This document shows, piece after piece, positions 46,416 through 58,343 of a stretch of 64,000 nucleotides of DNA. The notes under the pieces were generated by a model. It was given only the letters and a program-made list of their open reading frames with translations, did not search any database and was not told where the DNA came from. Numbering within the stretch: position 1 is the stretch's first letter; every line of letters begins with the position of its first letter. The position numbers were made by a program, and so were the translations under genes. Location of the stretch: the NCBI GenBank assembly GCA_029204045.2, contig CM055074.1, positions 16,357,164-16,421,163 of the forward strand, read 5' to 3'. The stretch comes from Tillandsia leiboldiana (lineage: Eukaryota; Streptophyta; Magnoliopsida; Poales; Bromeliaceae).

Positions 46416-49400
46416 CTAGTACATCACCAAAAGGGTACATCTACTCTCACCGGAAGAAGACTGGTAGGGATCTAGCTCGCGACTCCCTTACCTCGATCAG
46501 CAGGATCAGCAACTGGAGCAACAGGAACTGGAGTAGAGGTCCCTGGGGAAAAGTCACCACGGCGGGTGTGAGAACTACATCCCTTAGTAGTTCTCAGTGG
46601 GTACCGCCAACAAGCCCGACGATCTGCCCACTAAGTCTACTAGAGGCATAAAGTAACAAATGCAATACTGAAAGGAAAAGAGCTGGAAAATAACTCTACA
46701 GCTACTATGCCTCTATCTAAATGCTCAATGAGTGATACAGATGGAAACATGATGCATCTACTATATCTCAAATATAATCACCCAATCTACATTGACTGCC
46801 ACATAGGGTCCAGTCAAACCTGCGCCCACCTACGGCCGTTACATCCAAGGAGGACCGGACTTACGTAGGGCGTCCGTGACTGCCAAAACTGGCCCAGCCA
46901 GAGGGACTGCGTCGACAAGTCGCGATAGCAAAGTAACAGGCCCAAATCCGGAGTGGCACTCGAGGGGCGCGACCCTACCGAGGAAAGTATCCGCGTATCT
47001 CTGTCGAGCTCAATATGGATCATGCAGGGTATAGTCGAATCCACGATCAACAAGATCGACAGTACCCAAATCACCTCTCTAACTCACTAACAGGAACCAC
47101 TCGAACAGTCGGGACCGCTGTCAACCCAACGGCTCCCCAAATTGGAACATCAACTCAACAAGCAAACTCACTAGCTGGGTATACTCCACAGCCGACCACA
47201 AAAAGGGTCCGGGAACCCTAAAAGACTAGAACCTACAACCCAAATCAAACAAGAACAGGCTCTAGGCATAGCCTCTCGTTGTTCTCGACCCAAAGAAAAA
47301 GGCAGCCCTTAGAACCCAGACCACTCGAATCCTCTCGAGTGGGGAAGTTTGCAGGAAAAAATGTGACATTTATTACTGAAAACCATTTTTCACTCAACCC
47401 ACGCGCGGTGAGGACTAAAAGTAGTTCCTTTTTGAAAAACCATCTTGTTTTGAGAAATACCCATTTTTAATGATTTTTAGGTCTTTTAGGAAAAACAGTT
47501 GGAAAACAAGTTTTTATACCCAAACCCCGAAGGGCTAATGCCTTCGTCCAATCAGACAAAAACAGACTCCAGCGACCCTTCGATGTTTGGAAGAAAACAT
47601 TGGTTGACTAAAATCATGTGTGTGTCCAAAAAGGTTCTGGGTTCAAGGTCCTGCTATCACTGGTATACTACTGCCACTAACACAGTGGCGACACATAAAA
47701 CAAAGAAACAAGACATCCCGGGACCACCATTCACCCAAACGGCTCCCGCCACAGATAAAAGACCAGCTACATCTACCAGACTCCACTCTGCTCCCAAGCA
47801 CGAGTGTAACATGCATCCCACACTAAGAGAAATCTCGACCACTCGGCCCACTACCCGGGCGAGGAGAACACTATGCCCAGGAATAGAGTAAGAAGTGTGG
47901 ATGTCTAAAGCATAAATAAACCTAGCCCAAGTAAGGGTTTTCTACTGGTCTGGTTATACATGCAACATATGATGGGGTGCTAGGTCAAGTTCCAAAGATA
48001 ACACTAATTTAACATATTTAGGGAGCAATAAAACAACACTGATCAGCATAGCAACACAAGGAGTATCAATTTTCTCTTTCTAGCAGGCTTCCTAGTACAT
48101 CACAAAATCCTGCAGGTTCCCTACTCAATAGAGTTAATGAACTGTCCATTGGTTTTGAAGACGAAGCAACCCACCTGAAGCGCGCGTCAATCCAAGATCC
48201 AAAAAGGCTGAAACTGAACGGGGACAGTCCTTGGATTCCCACGATTCCAACGGTCCCAGAAACACCCAAAAACACCTCCTTGGTACAAAGATATAGTCCA
48301 ACATTACAATCAACACAAAATTTTCAAGTGTACAATCTGCTGAAAATTCAGTCCCAAAAAAGCTTAATTATCACCTACGAGATAAATTCTAAAAATTCTA
48401 ATAAAAATATGAACGCGATCCTCGCGAAGAGTATATGTCAATCGAGTCCTCACACATCGAAATCCAATGATCAAGTGCAGAGATAAAAATCCAACAATAC
48501 GCCACTGTCAAGGAAAACTACCAGCCAAAACAGGGTCTTAAAGATGTACCAGAAACCCCTAAAAAAGCTCAAATCTGGGAGGAGTGGAGAATATGAAAAT
48601 CGTAGATTTACCTCTTGTGAATCCGACGTCATGAAAATCGTCCAAAAATTCCATCGGATTAGCTCTGTGGACCTCGTAGGCCGAAACGCGATAGAAATGG
48701 GCCACCGACGAAAGAACGTCGCACTACGCTAACTCGCCGAAGACATCGATGCCGCGGCCTCCAAAAAAATCCAAGCCTCCTTCACAAGATGTTGAACAAG
48801 GTGAAGATCAAACTCACTTGAGGGCTCAGAGGCAAAAGAGCTCGGGAAAAGAGTCCAAGAGCCCAAGAACCCAGCCTATTTATAGGCCCCCACCAAAAGA
48901 AACCAAAAACCAAGCTATTAGGCTTTTGGGCCCTGATTTCGGGCGCCCGAAAGCGATTCGGGCGCAAACAGTGCCCAACAGTGCCCGCCCACACCGGATC
49001 CTGTCAGCGCCCGAATCTACCTGGGCGCGCCATGTGTCCCGAACACGGGACAGCGGGCGCCCGGCCATTCGGGCGCTGCCACGTGGCCCGACAGGGAGCA
49101 GCGGAGCGGGTGGCGCCCGCCAATCGCCGGGCGCCACATGGCGCCCCGCGTACGGCGGCCACCTGCCCCGGCCTTCCCCCACCTGCCCCACCTGCTCCGC
49201 CTGATGCGTGGACCGCGCATTCCAGAGCGGGCCACTCACAGGCCGCCACGTGGCCCGCCCCGGTCCTTGCACCAACCCGCTCGATGCCGTGGACCACGCC
49301 GCGTGATCCCGCGAATCCGAAGCTGCCACGTGTCCCCCGCGCCCGGTCCATGCACCTGCGCCTTCTCTGTGGACCGCGCCGCGTGCTCCGGCCAATCAGC

Positions 49401-49737
49401 GGCCGCCACGTGGCATCCAGCCGGTCCACAACTTCCCCCATGCACCAGAATGCACAGAAAACTTCCGGGAGTCCATTTTTGGGCATCCGGACTCCGAAAA
49501 AGGCAAGTAAATAGCCGATTTTCGACGTTTTTCTGCGCTGAATCCAAATATGACCTCGAATTAGCCTGTAACCCTTTCTAAATTCTTACAAAACAACCAG
49601 AAGGCAGGCTCAATCCAGAGGCCTCATAGAGTCCGTCCAATGCGTCCATTTGACGCGTTGCGGGTCCGACACACCAATAATAGGTGTTCCACATCGTGGG
49701 TCATGGGGAAAGCTACACGGGAATCGGGGCTACTACA
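46416..49737 (-). repeat. 3' LTR of gypsy B, second piece
   Basis: Continues the B LTR to its element-sense start TGTAGTAGCCCCG at 49737. Includes the inverted repeat TGAGAACTAC/GTAGTTCTCA (46570-46597), a TATA box at 48875-48888 and the GC-rich promoter. The full B LTR without insertion is about 3.6 kb. Confidence 0.88.
48870..49415 (-). promoter_or_regulatory. LTR promoter of gypsy B: G-boxes, palindrome, TATA
   Basis: CACGTG at 49407-49412, 49327-49332, 49248-49253 and 49080-49085 in GC-rich sequence. The palindrome TTCGGGCGCCCGAA lies near 48938-48951, then comes the TATA box (GGCCTATAAATAGG on the minus strand) at 48875-48888. The order is the same as in the gypsy D family LTRs. Confidence 0.65.
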
Positions 49738-50562
49738 TCCTCCCCTACTAAAAGAAAGTTTCGTCCCCGAAACTAAAACAGACCACAAACACAAAACCAA
49801 CCCGACAAACTCTACCCGAAGTTCGCCAACACAACCAAACAAGAAAGTAAAGGCCCACCATCAGGAACGTAATCAACTCCAACTCTCTATTTAGAAAACA
49901 ACGGGAAATAGCGAAAAGTCCGAAAATTTTGAAAGGTCGGTACCTTCGCCCCAATCAAACAAGAACAGGTTCGGGTACTGTCTCCATTTCTGGAGTAGCC
50001 TTTCGAAGTCTTCGTCCCGTTTGTAAGTTCCAGTGTAAAGGCGAGGAAAAGGGAGAGAAGTGTTGAAGCCGTCCCTGCTGTGGTGACAAATCGAAAGCTA
50101 CGACCTAACCAAGACCTCTAAGGACACACCCTCTAGTCCTAATCATCACATCTGCTCCCGAGGTGGCGTCTGTCCAATGCCGCTGAAGTCAACGTTGCAG
50201 GAAGGGTACTTCGGCAACCCGTGGAAATAAACTCCTTCTGTCCAATTTGCGAAAGGTCACTGTTCTCATTCCACAATCAGTCGTTGTATGATACCGCGCC
50301 AACCGATCCATCCCGTGCACTCAATCAGAGTTTAGGAGCTGTCACCAACCGTCGTACCCGCCGGTATAATCCCAAGTCTCAACTGTACAGCTCATGCTCC
50401 ACAATCCTCCTCTACTCGCAGGATACCGATAAGAATCTAACTGCTAATGCATGTAGTGATGAACCTATCTCTTATCCATGTAGAGATGCAAATGCTCTAC
50501 TAACATATGCAGGAAAAAGCGACAGTACAAAAATGCTCAAGCTCAGCTGGCTGTAAATAAAA
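49738..50562 (-). other. non-coding internal region of gypsy B after gag
   Basis: About 825 bp between the gag stop and the 3' LTR, where protease and pol would be in an autonomous element. I see no conserved protein motif on either strand. It starts (right to left) just past gag and ends with the GGGGACGAAACTTTC leader and the polypurine tract AGTAGGGGAGGA beside the LTR. Confidence 0.75.
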
Positions 50563-51973
50563 TCATACCTGCGACAACATGATCCGCTGCCGGGGTGCCC
50601 TCCACCTGGGTCGCATAAACCCGTCCACTGGGTGCTGAAGGTCGTCGCCCCGTCTACTTGACGTCGTGGTCCAATCTATCTGGCGGTACACCTGAGGGGC
50701 GTCCGCCTCCTGCATAGGTAAAGGGGGTGCTGTAGCGATAGGCCGCACTGACAAAATGGCTCGTGGGCAAGCTGCTCGGAAATGTCCAAACTCTCCACAT
50801 AGGAAGCACCGTCCCTGTCTCTGGTCACACTGAGACGGTGGATGGGGCCCGCTATAGATAACGCACCGCTCCTGTCGCTGATGCCGATACTGTTGCTGAG
50901 ACTCCTGTCGCTGCTGATACTGCGGCTGCTGCGGGGGGTCCACAAGATCTCTGGCGCCTCTGAAACCCACGATCCTCAGTGTGAAATCGTGGAGGTCTCG
51001 GAGGTCCCTGCCGACTCGTCTGTCCTTCGTCAACCTGTGCTGGGCACTTCACCCCCGGAATCACTGCGGGAGCTGGAGCCACCCCGTCCATCACGGCCAC
51101 CCCGCGCTCTACATAAAGTGCCTGCTCCATCGAGTCATCCAACGTATCCAGACTGCGCGAACAGACGAACTGATAAATGTCTCGGCGCAACCCTCGCTCG
51201 AACATGTAGATCCGATGCGCCTCGTCCCTGGCCGCGTGCGGTACACTGGCCAACAGCCGGTTGAAGTCTGCGATGTACGCCTGCACGGTACAGTCTCCCT
51301 GTCGAAGATTCTTCAACTCCTCCTCCAACCTCTGCCTAACACTCTCCGGGAAGAAGGCTCCAAGAAGTAAACTGCGGAACTCCGCCCAGGTAAGAAGCTG
51401 AGTCCCAGGCGGACCAACAGGTCGAACACGCCGCCACCAGGCCTTGGCATTGTGCTCCAAGAAGTTCGTCGCCAGCAGAACCTGAAACCGCTCCTCGATA
51501 AACAAACTCTCAAAATGTCGCTCCATCGCCGTGATCCACGACTCTGCCTCCCACGGCTCCAAACTCTGCCCAGAGAAATGAGGCAGGTCAAACTGGCAGA
51601 ATCTCATCAAACAATCTACCACCTCTCGCTGTTCCGCAAGGGTCAACTGTCCTGCCGTCCCGAACGGCTGTCTGCTCGTAACCGGCGCAACAGGGGCTGC
51701 CGGTGTCGCTGGTACAACAGGGGGTGCCACGGCTGGGGAAGAAGGTGCAGGAAAACTCTCAAGGGGTGCTGTGACAGGCTGCGCCCTCTGCTCACACATG
51801 CGCATCATCCGGTCTAGGACCTCCTCCCGACGTAGGACAGCCTCCGACAACTGGGCCATATGAGCCTGAAGCTCCTGTACCTCACTCTGCTGACCCTGTG
51901 CTAACTCCTCCTGCTCAGACTCATCGGAGGAGGAAGGCTGAGAACGCGTCCGCATCCTGTGTCGGGGAGGCAT
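50563..51973 (-). pseudogene. gag: gag of gypsy B, one frameshift
   Basis: Minus-strand Gag from ATG 51973 (MPPRHRMRTRSQPSSSDESE). Residues about 40-60 form a short helical heptad-like segment. The capsid domain follows (EPWEAESWITAMERHFESLF, NFLEHNAKAWWRRVRP, FRSLLLGAFFPESVRQRLEE, FERGLRRDIYQFVCSRS). A frameshift, probably at the run of six G at 50933-50938, separates this from the C-terminal part. That part carries a degenerate first knuckle (CVIYSGPHPPSQC) and an intact CCHC knuckle, CFLCGEFGHFRAAC. Apart from this one event the frame is open, so the gene was recently functional. Confidence 0.88.
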
Positions 51974-52253
51974 CGTGCTCACCTACAACAACATTCAAAC
52001 ATCAGGACAGAACCAAAACAACACTTGACCCAATCTAGCGAAAGTCAAAGGCATGTCCCCCTTCCTTTAGCACTATGTTGTCTGCAGCCAACATAGTCGC
52101 CACCGAGAGAAGACATGCCAATCACTCATGCCATCCCTTTGGAGAGGTAAGAAACTCAATCAGGACTCGCTAAAAGTCACGACTCTCACGTAGTCATCCT
52201 CCGGTCCAACCACAAGCCTAGGGTTTCTAAGTCCAAAATGACCTACAACCTAG

Positions 52254-52265
52254 GCTCCGATACAA
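52254..52265 (-). other. primer-binding site of gypsy B (two mismatches)
   Basis: The minus strand reads TTGTATCGGAGC against the expected TGGTATCAGAGC, 10 of 12, 8 nt from the LTR end. Decay since insertion. Confidence 0.8.
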
Positions 52266-52273
52266 CTCTAATC

Positions 52274-53010
52274 TGTCACGCCCCGTGATCGAAACTGCGA
52301 CCCGGGCCCGCCAACAGATCCGCCGCCCATACGGGAAGCCCCGTATAGACAAAGCGTCAAACCTGCAAAAGAAGGATACTATAGCTATACAGATATCAGA
52401 GCTGAAAAGTAAACTACTGAAATAAATATATACAACTCCTCAAATAGTACATGCCAGGTCCTCACAATACATAAGTCTCTCCAAAAACTAAACTCTCACA
52501 AGTAAAAAGTACATGATACATCCCAAAATCACTAACAGTACTAGTACATCACCAAAAGGGTACATCTACTATCACTGGAAGAAGACTGGTAGGGATCTAG
52601 CTCGCGACTCCCTTACCTCGATTAGCAGGATCAGTAACTGGAGCAACAGGAACTGGAGTAGAGGTCCCTGGGGAAAAGTCACCACGGCGGGTGTGAGAAC
52701 TACATCCCTTAGTAGTTCTCAGTGGGTACCGCCAACAAGCCCGACGGTCTGCCCACTAAGTCTACTAGAGGCATAAAGTAACAAATGCAATACTGAAAGG
52801 AAAAGAGATGGAAAATAACTCTACAGCTACTATGCCTCTATCTAAATGCTCAAGGAGTGATACAGATGGAAACATGATGCATCTACTATATCTCAAATAC
52901 AATCACCCAATCTACACTGACTGCCACATAGGGTCCAATCAAACCTGCGCCCACCTACGGCCGTTACATCCAAGGAGGACCGGACTTACGTAGGGCGTCC
53001 GTGACTGCCA
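52274..53010 (-). repeat. 5' LTR of gypsy B, first piece
   Basis: Begins TGTCACGCCCCGTG, matches 42285-42556 and then 46416-46885. Includes the uninterrupted site of the nested solo LTR and the inverted repeat near 52690-52720. It breaks off at GTGACTGCCA, where plus-strand gypsy LTR sequence begins. Confidence 0.88.
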
Positions 53011-53149
53011 ACACTTGTCTGGATGCATTCGGCAAATTTTGGAATTAGAATTTGGAAAATCGGACACCAGATTTGGATTCAGCGCGCGAAAACGATGAAA
53101 TTGGGCTACTTACTTGATTTTTGCGCCACTGGTTACTGTTAACGACGGA

Positions 53150-53790
53150 ACAGTAACTCCGGTAGCCGGCGGCGACCGGCGGGAGGCGGAGCACGGCGGA
53201 GCAGCGGCGGGACGCGGCCGCGGGCGGGCGCGGGCAGCGAGGGCAGGCGCAGGCGGGCGCGGGCAGGCGCGCGGGCAGGGCGCGCAGGCTGGTGCGGTGC
53301 AGCGGAGAGGGTGTGCCACGTGGCGGATCCCAATTGGATGACCGGGGACACGTGGCAGCTGCGGGTTGGTTGGTCCTGTGGGCGCGGTTCATGCGTGGCG
53401 CAAGGACCGGCGGGACACGTGGCGGCTTTCTGTTGGCGGGCTCAGGAAGGCGGGGTCCACCGAGGCGTGGGGGGGTCGCCTCGGGAACCGTGCCAGGCAG
53501 GGGCGCCAGGCGGCGCCAGGGTTGGTCGGGGGCGTTAGTGCGGGCCACGTGGCGCCCGCTGATTCGCGGGCGCCACCCACCCGCGTTGACCGGGAGCGGC
53601 CACGCGGCGTTTTGCGTGTGGTGCGGGTCGCTGTTGCCTGTTCGGGCTGACGTGGCGATCCCAGGAGATTTCGGGCGCTCCCTGTTCGGCTTCCCGCTGC
53701 AGATTCGGGCGCCCGAATCCGGTGTGGGCGCCCGAATCCAGGGACATGTAGGTAATTATTGGATTTGTTTGTTTGGGCCTATAAATAGGC
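53150..53790 (+). promoter_or_regulatory. LTR promoter: G-boxes, palindromes, TATA
   Basis: CACGTG at 53317-53322, 53349-53354, 53416-53421 and 53546-53551 in GC-rich sequence, then TTCGGGCGCCCGAA near 53703-53716, then CCTATAAATAGG with TATAAATA at 53780-53787. The TATA box is framed by GGGCCT and AGGCCC, giving a near-palindromic core. Confidence 0.65.
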
Positions 53791-55269
53791 CCTGTTCTAG
53801 CCCGAATAGCTCTTTCCCTGTTCCTTTTCTTCCTGAGCCACCTTCACAAGAATTCTTCTTCTCCCTGAGCTGGTTCCATCTCTGGATTCCCGGATTTTTC
53901 TACGGCACGCATCCTGAGGTTTTCATTTTTACGGCGCGGCGCGACGCTCGTTCATTTGTGATCTCCTTCGTCGCGGTTTGGGTGCGAGGACTCCCCCGGC
54001 TTACTCCTACCACCGTTTTCGTCGATTCTTGCGCCGTTGGCTTCATGACAGGTAGGGCTACGATCTTCATGATTTGAGCTTCCCCTCATTTCGAGTTTAT
54101 CTTAGAGTTTCCCGAGCTTTATTTTGACCCATTTTCTTGGGCGGTGTTTAGGACAACACCACAGTGTTTCGGCGATAACTTTGTGCTCAGGCATCGGATT
54201 GAGGCGTGCCGTTAGTCGTTTTGGATCTACACATCGCAAGGAGCATCCTCGAATTTTCTTGGATTTTTCTAAATTTTCCCCGAAGGTGAAAAATCCCACT
54301 CTTGCTGGATGATTGTTACAGATTTTGTACTTGGGGTTGTTTGGAGGTGGTCACCTTGCCGATTTTATATCTCGGCCTACAGGTATCGGATTTGGGCGTG
54401 CGAGTACCCGTTTCGATTGTCTCGACGCGAGGATCGCAGCGGAAATTTTTTGGGAATTTTTGGTCTCCATCTCGCAGGTAAAAACAGGGCATCTTTGGGA
54501 CTGAATTCTGGGACAGCATGTATTTGGCTACTTGTGTGTTTATCTGTGTGTATGTTGGGGATATTTTTGTACAGTGATCGCGGCGGTTTATCTTTTGGGC
54601 GAGAGCACTATTCGGACTTGGATTTAGCGATCGAGGTGGGTGGTTGCTATATCCCTCATTTTTCTGACATACCCACTAGGAATATTACAGAGATCTTTTT
54701 AGAGCATTAAGATCGATAATTGCTAATCTTATGAGCCTATCATGTGAGACATCTCATGTCGGGAATGTTATTAGGAAACTGCTAAGTTGGAATTATGTTT
54801 GCATTTGGAACTTAAACATGCTGGCATGGACAAAATAGTAGTACATAAACTTGCATGTGGTAGCTAGTGGCATGTTTGAACAATGTGAAATATCTTGTTG
54901 GTAGGTACTACTCGGGGCTCTTTTGGACATGTATAGGCGGATGGTTATGTGAGGGTAGTCAGTGGATTTTAGACATGTGTAAATGTTTAATGACTTTAGC
55001 ATGATGGTTATGTCTATGCGGAACTATTACCTAATACACATGTGGGACTATTAGTTGTTATACTTCTTTCAATTTGCATGAGGACAATTACATGCTTGTA
55101 TGGACATCTAGATAGGTCATCTTTTATCGCTACACTTACATGCTGGAACTTGACTTAGGAGAAACCTTGTTTGCTTCTTTTCTCCTTTTCGTTTAGTCAG
55201 GTGGTTCATGTTGCTCGGGTTTGAGCAGGGATACGGGTTAGTGTAGCCGGGGCCTGGATTGTGGATTAT

Positions 55270-55680
55270 GGGTTTTGGCGGCGACCGCGGATATTGGGCG
55301 GTTGACTGGATGTCGGTTATAGGACATCGGTAATAGGGCATGATTATAGACTAGAGGGCTTTGTGGCAACCGTGGATTTTGGGCGGTTGACCGGAGGTCA
55401 GGGGTTGGACTTGATGTGGTCGGTAGAGTTGCGGCTACCGCGGATAGTAGGCAGTTGACCGGATACATATTATTTTACCCGATTTTGGATTGGGGGATTA
55501 TAGCGGCTACCGCGGACAGTAGGCGGTTGACCGGATGTTGGATGTGGGACATGATTGTGATTGTGGGTTATTCCGGCGACCGCGGATATTGGGCGGTTGA
55601 CCGGAGGTCGGTTGTGAGACCTGGTTGTGGATTGTGAGGTATTGCGGCGATCGCGGATTTTGGGCGATTGACCGGATGTT
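55270..55680. repeat. about 65-bp tandem repeat, 6 units
   Basis: Six units around the core ACCGCGGATATTGGGCGGTT followed by GACCGGA, separated by variable spacers. The related LTR at 8234 has only one such unit (near 10790), so the array expanded in this lineage. Confidence 0.85.
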
Positions 55681-55877
55681 CATTTGTGCATCAGATTGGG
55701 GATCAGTATTCTTTTAGTGGAGGGGTGTGTTTCACTGGGGCTTTATAGTTGTGATCCAGTCCTGCTTTTGATACTTATAACACCAGTGCGGTTATTGCCC
55801 GGTGATGCTTTCCTCGTGTGGGTCGCTCCCCTCGAGTTCCCCTCCGGAGGCCGGGGTCAGACAGTTATTGACAGTTT

Positions 55878-55980
55878 TGCTATCACATCGGCGCGGCTTT
55901 TTTGCCCGATGATGAGGGCGGCAGCAGGAGTTTTTCTATCACATCGGCGCGGCCTACTTGCCCGATGATGATGGCGGTAC
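55878..55980. repeat. about 52-bp direct repeat, 2 units
   Basis: Two copies of a unit containing CTATCACATCGGCGCGGC and TGCCCGATGATGA, adjacent in the plus-strand gypsy LTR. Confidence 0.8.
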
Positions 55981-56253
55981 AGATTGGGTTCATCTGGGAC
56001 GGTTGGTTACTGTTGCATACAGTTATTCCAGTCTAGGACTACATTTTAGAGGCATAGTAGTGGTAGTTTTTCCTTTATAGTATTTTTATTACTTACCACT
56101 CTTCTTCCCCTTTTTGCCTCTGGTAGACCTAGTGGGTGCGTCAGGGCGTGAGGCTTTACCCACTAGGGGAGGCTACTGGTTCACTAGTAGTTATCACCCC
56201 CATTCTTCTTTTTCTTTTCTTCTCCTTTGTTTTGCAGAGCCTTCTGCGGGTGC

Positions 56254-57603
56254 TGTTAAGGAATTTGTTTTGGCGTATTTCGTGAAAGTGTTAAGTCTTG
56301 AAGATTGAAGATAAAGAAGTTTGGATCATATACCTCAATCTCAAGAAAGAAGAATTCAAAAGGATCAGGTACGTTTAACTAATTAATTTTGATGATCCGA
56401 ATACTTCTTATAGTGTAGAAACACTTGGATGAATTCTTAATTGCATAAAAATCAAAAAACTGGACATACTACATGTTCAGGATCCGGATCGGGCACTACA
56501 GTCCGGACCCCGAACATAGGGTAGTTCATGCGCAATTCCAGTCCGGACCGTGGTATTTCAGTCCGGACCCCGAACGTTAATTCTGATGGAATTGCTTGGT
56601 CAGTCCGGACCGTGGTATTTCAGTCCGGACCCCGAACGTTAATTATGAAGGAATTGCATGGACAGTCCGGACCGTGGTATTTCAGTCCGGACCCCGAACG
56701 TATGTTTTTTTTGGAATTAGTCTGTCTCGTTACGACAGTCCGGACCGCCAATTCCAGTCCGGACTGTCGTCCTGTAAAATTCCAGAAAAGGTTAGTTTTT
56801 GATTCTTATCCTCTTCCAACGGTTTCTAACCTATAAATAAACCCTATGATTCTTTTTCTAGGGTAAGCCGTATAAGCCGTGAAATTGGAATAAATCAAAA
56901 GACGGCCATATAAAGAAAAATCCACCTATAGAGAAGAAAGGAAATCAATAGATATAATTCTATGTTTCTTCATCTATATTGATTGATTTGATTCTAGGGT
57001 TTCAAACTCAGATCTTGAGTAGAATCAAATTAATGAATACTTAGATGGTATTTCCGATCTATTTCTAATCTAAGTATTCGGCGGATCATCATCACCCAAA
57101 AAACAACGATTTTCCAAAATCGGCGCGTGGACTCGCGTGGCCTTGTGGATTCAAGGTGCAACTGCTCTCGTGGATTCGGAGCGAGGTACGTTCGTGGCTT
57201 CGAGACGTGCTACTGGGTGAAGACCGTGGATTCGGTTGGACGTCGTGGATTCGACGTTGGACGCCGTGGATTCGGCGTTGGACGCTAATCGTGGATTCGA
57301 GGAGCGTTGCGGAGCGAGCGGAGAAGATCTACTAGGAGCGTATGGAAAAAGGTCGAGTCGTCTGTGAGTACGGTATATCACCTTTGTACGTGTTATAATT
57401 CTAGTGGATTTCGCCGTGTTATCGGTCCCATGGTTTTTTACTCCGGTTTTGTAGTTTTCCACGTAAAAATCTTGCGTGTTATATTTTCTTTTCCGCATTG
57501 GGTTTTATAGCGCAACGATTTTTGAGTGTTTATTGTTTACACCTATTCACCCCCCTCTAGGTGTTTTTTCCCCTATTTAGATCATTATTTACATAACCCG
57601 ACA
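56254..57603 (+). repeat. solo LTR of the copia (Sirevirus-type) family, 1350 bp
   Basis: TGTTAAGGAATTTG to ACCCGACA, flanked by the 5-bp duplication GGTGC (56249-56253 and 57604-57608), inserted in the gypsy LTR. It contains nine perfect copies of the palindrome GTCCGGAC between 56501 and 56764, the TATA box CTATAAATA near 56830 and GTGGATTCG repeats (57225-57300). The terminal 24-nt hairpin element is at 57540-57563. Confidence 0.95.
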
Positions 57604-57996
57604 GGTGCTGCTGGACGTACAGCGGCGGGTCGAGGAGAGAGGACGGCTGAGTAGCTAGACAGTGGGCCTGACAGTGAGTTAGCTAGACTTGTACCTCTTA
57701 TGTATCCTATCTCAGACGGTTGTACTTTTACTTTTTGGGGTCTGGCTTTAGGCAGCTGGTTGTATATTTGTGGTGAGCTGGGAGAGAGACTTATACTTTA
57801 TTTTACAGTCGTTTTGTATTTTTACTTCCAATTCAGTCTGAGATGTAGTATTTTCAGTTCAGCTCTATTTTATTGCTCTATTATTGTATCTGATTTATCT
57901 GAGCAGGTTACCGGCGCTTCGTGTATGCGGAAAATTCCGTGTGCACGGCGGATCTGTAGACGAGCCCGAGTTCTGGTTTACACTCGGGGCGTGACA

Positions 57997-58343
57997 AACA
58001 GGCTCTAGGCATAGCCTCTCGTTGTACTCGACCCAAAGAAAAAGGCAGCCCTTAGAACCCAGACCACTCGAATCCTCTCGAGTGGGAAAGTTTACAGGAA
58101 AAAATGTGACATTTATTACTGAAAACCATTTTTCACCCAAACCACGCGGGGTGAGGACTAAAAGTAGTTCCTTTTTGAAAAACCATCTTGTTTTGAGAAA
58201 TACCCATTTTTAATGATTTTTAGTTCTTTTACAAAAAACAGTTGGAAAACAAGTTTTTATACCCAAACCCCGAAGGGCTAATGCCTTCGTCCAACCAGAC
58301 AAGAACAGACTCCGTCGACCCTTCGATGTTTGCAAGAAAACAT
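57997..58343 (-). repeat. 5' LTR of gypsy B, second piece
   Basis: AACAGGCTCTAGGCATAG onward matches 47253-47600 of the B 3' LTR and stops where copia 3 begins. The LTR should resume beyond copia 3, outside the window. Confidence 0.85.

Larger units (their letters stand above)
53011..57996 (+). repeat. plus-strand gypsy D-type LTR, 5' end missing, with nested solo LTR
   Basis: Homologous to the LTR at 8234-12281 from about 220 bp inside its start (compare 53019-53060 with 8450-8500) to the terminal CTCGGGGCGTGACA at 57996. It carries the promoter block, an expanded tandem repeat (55270-55680) and the solo copia LTR 56254-57603. The B LTR lacks 367 bp (equivalent to 46886-47252) at this point, so a deletion removed both the LTR start and neighbouring B sequence. 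Confidence 0.82.
42285..58343 (-). mobile_element. Ty3/gypsy element B, gag-only, with nested insertions
   Basis: Minus-strand element inserted in the C LTR. 3' LTR 42285-49737 (interrupted by a solo LTR at 42557-46415), internal region 49738-52273 holding gag only, 5' LTR from 52274, interrupted by a rearranged plus-strand LTR (53011-57996) and by copia 3 at 58344. The two LTR starts (42285 and 52274) are nearly identical over the first 270 bp. The first base pair at 42285 reads TA instead of TG. No pol motifs, so B is a second gag-only giant-LTR element. Its far end is outside the window. Confidence 0.85.

Noticed and set aside
48749..49581. 151-177-codon ORFs around the gypsy B LTR promoter
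   Set aside because: Pro/Arg-rich six-frame openness in a GC-rich block that contains the G-boxes; not maintained in other LTRs.
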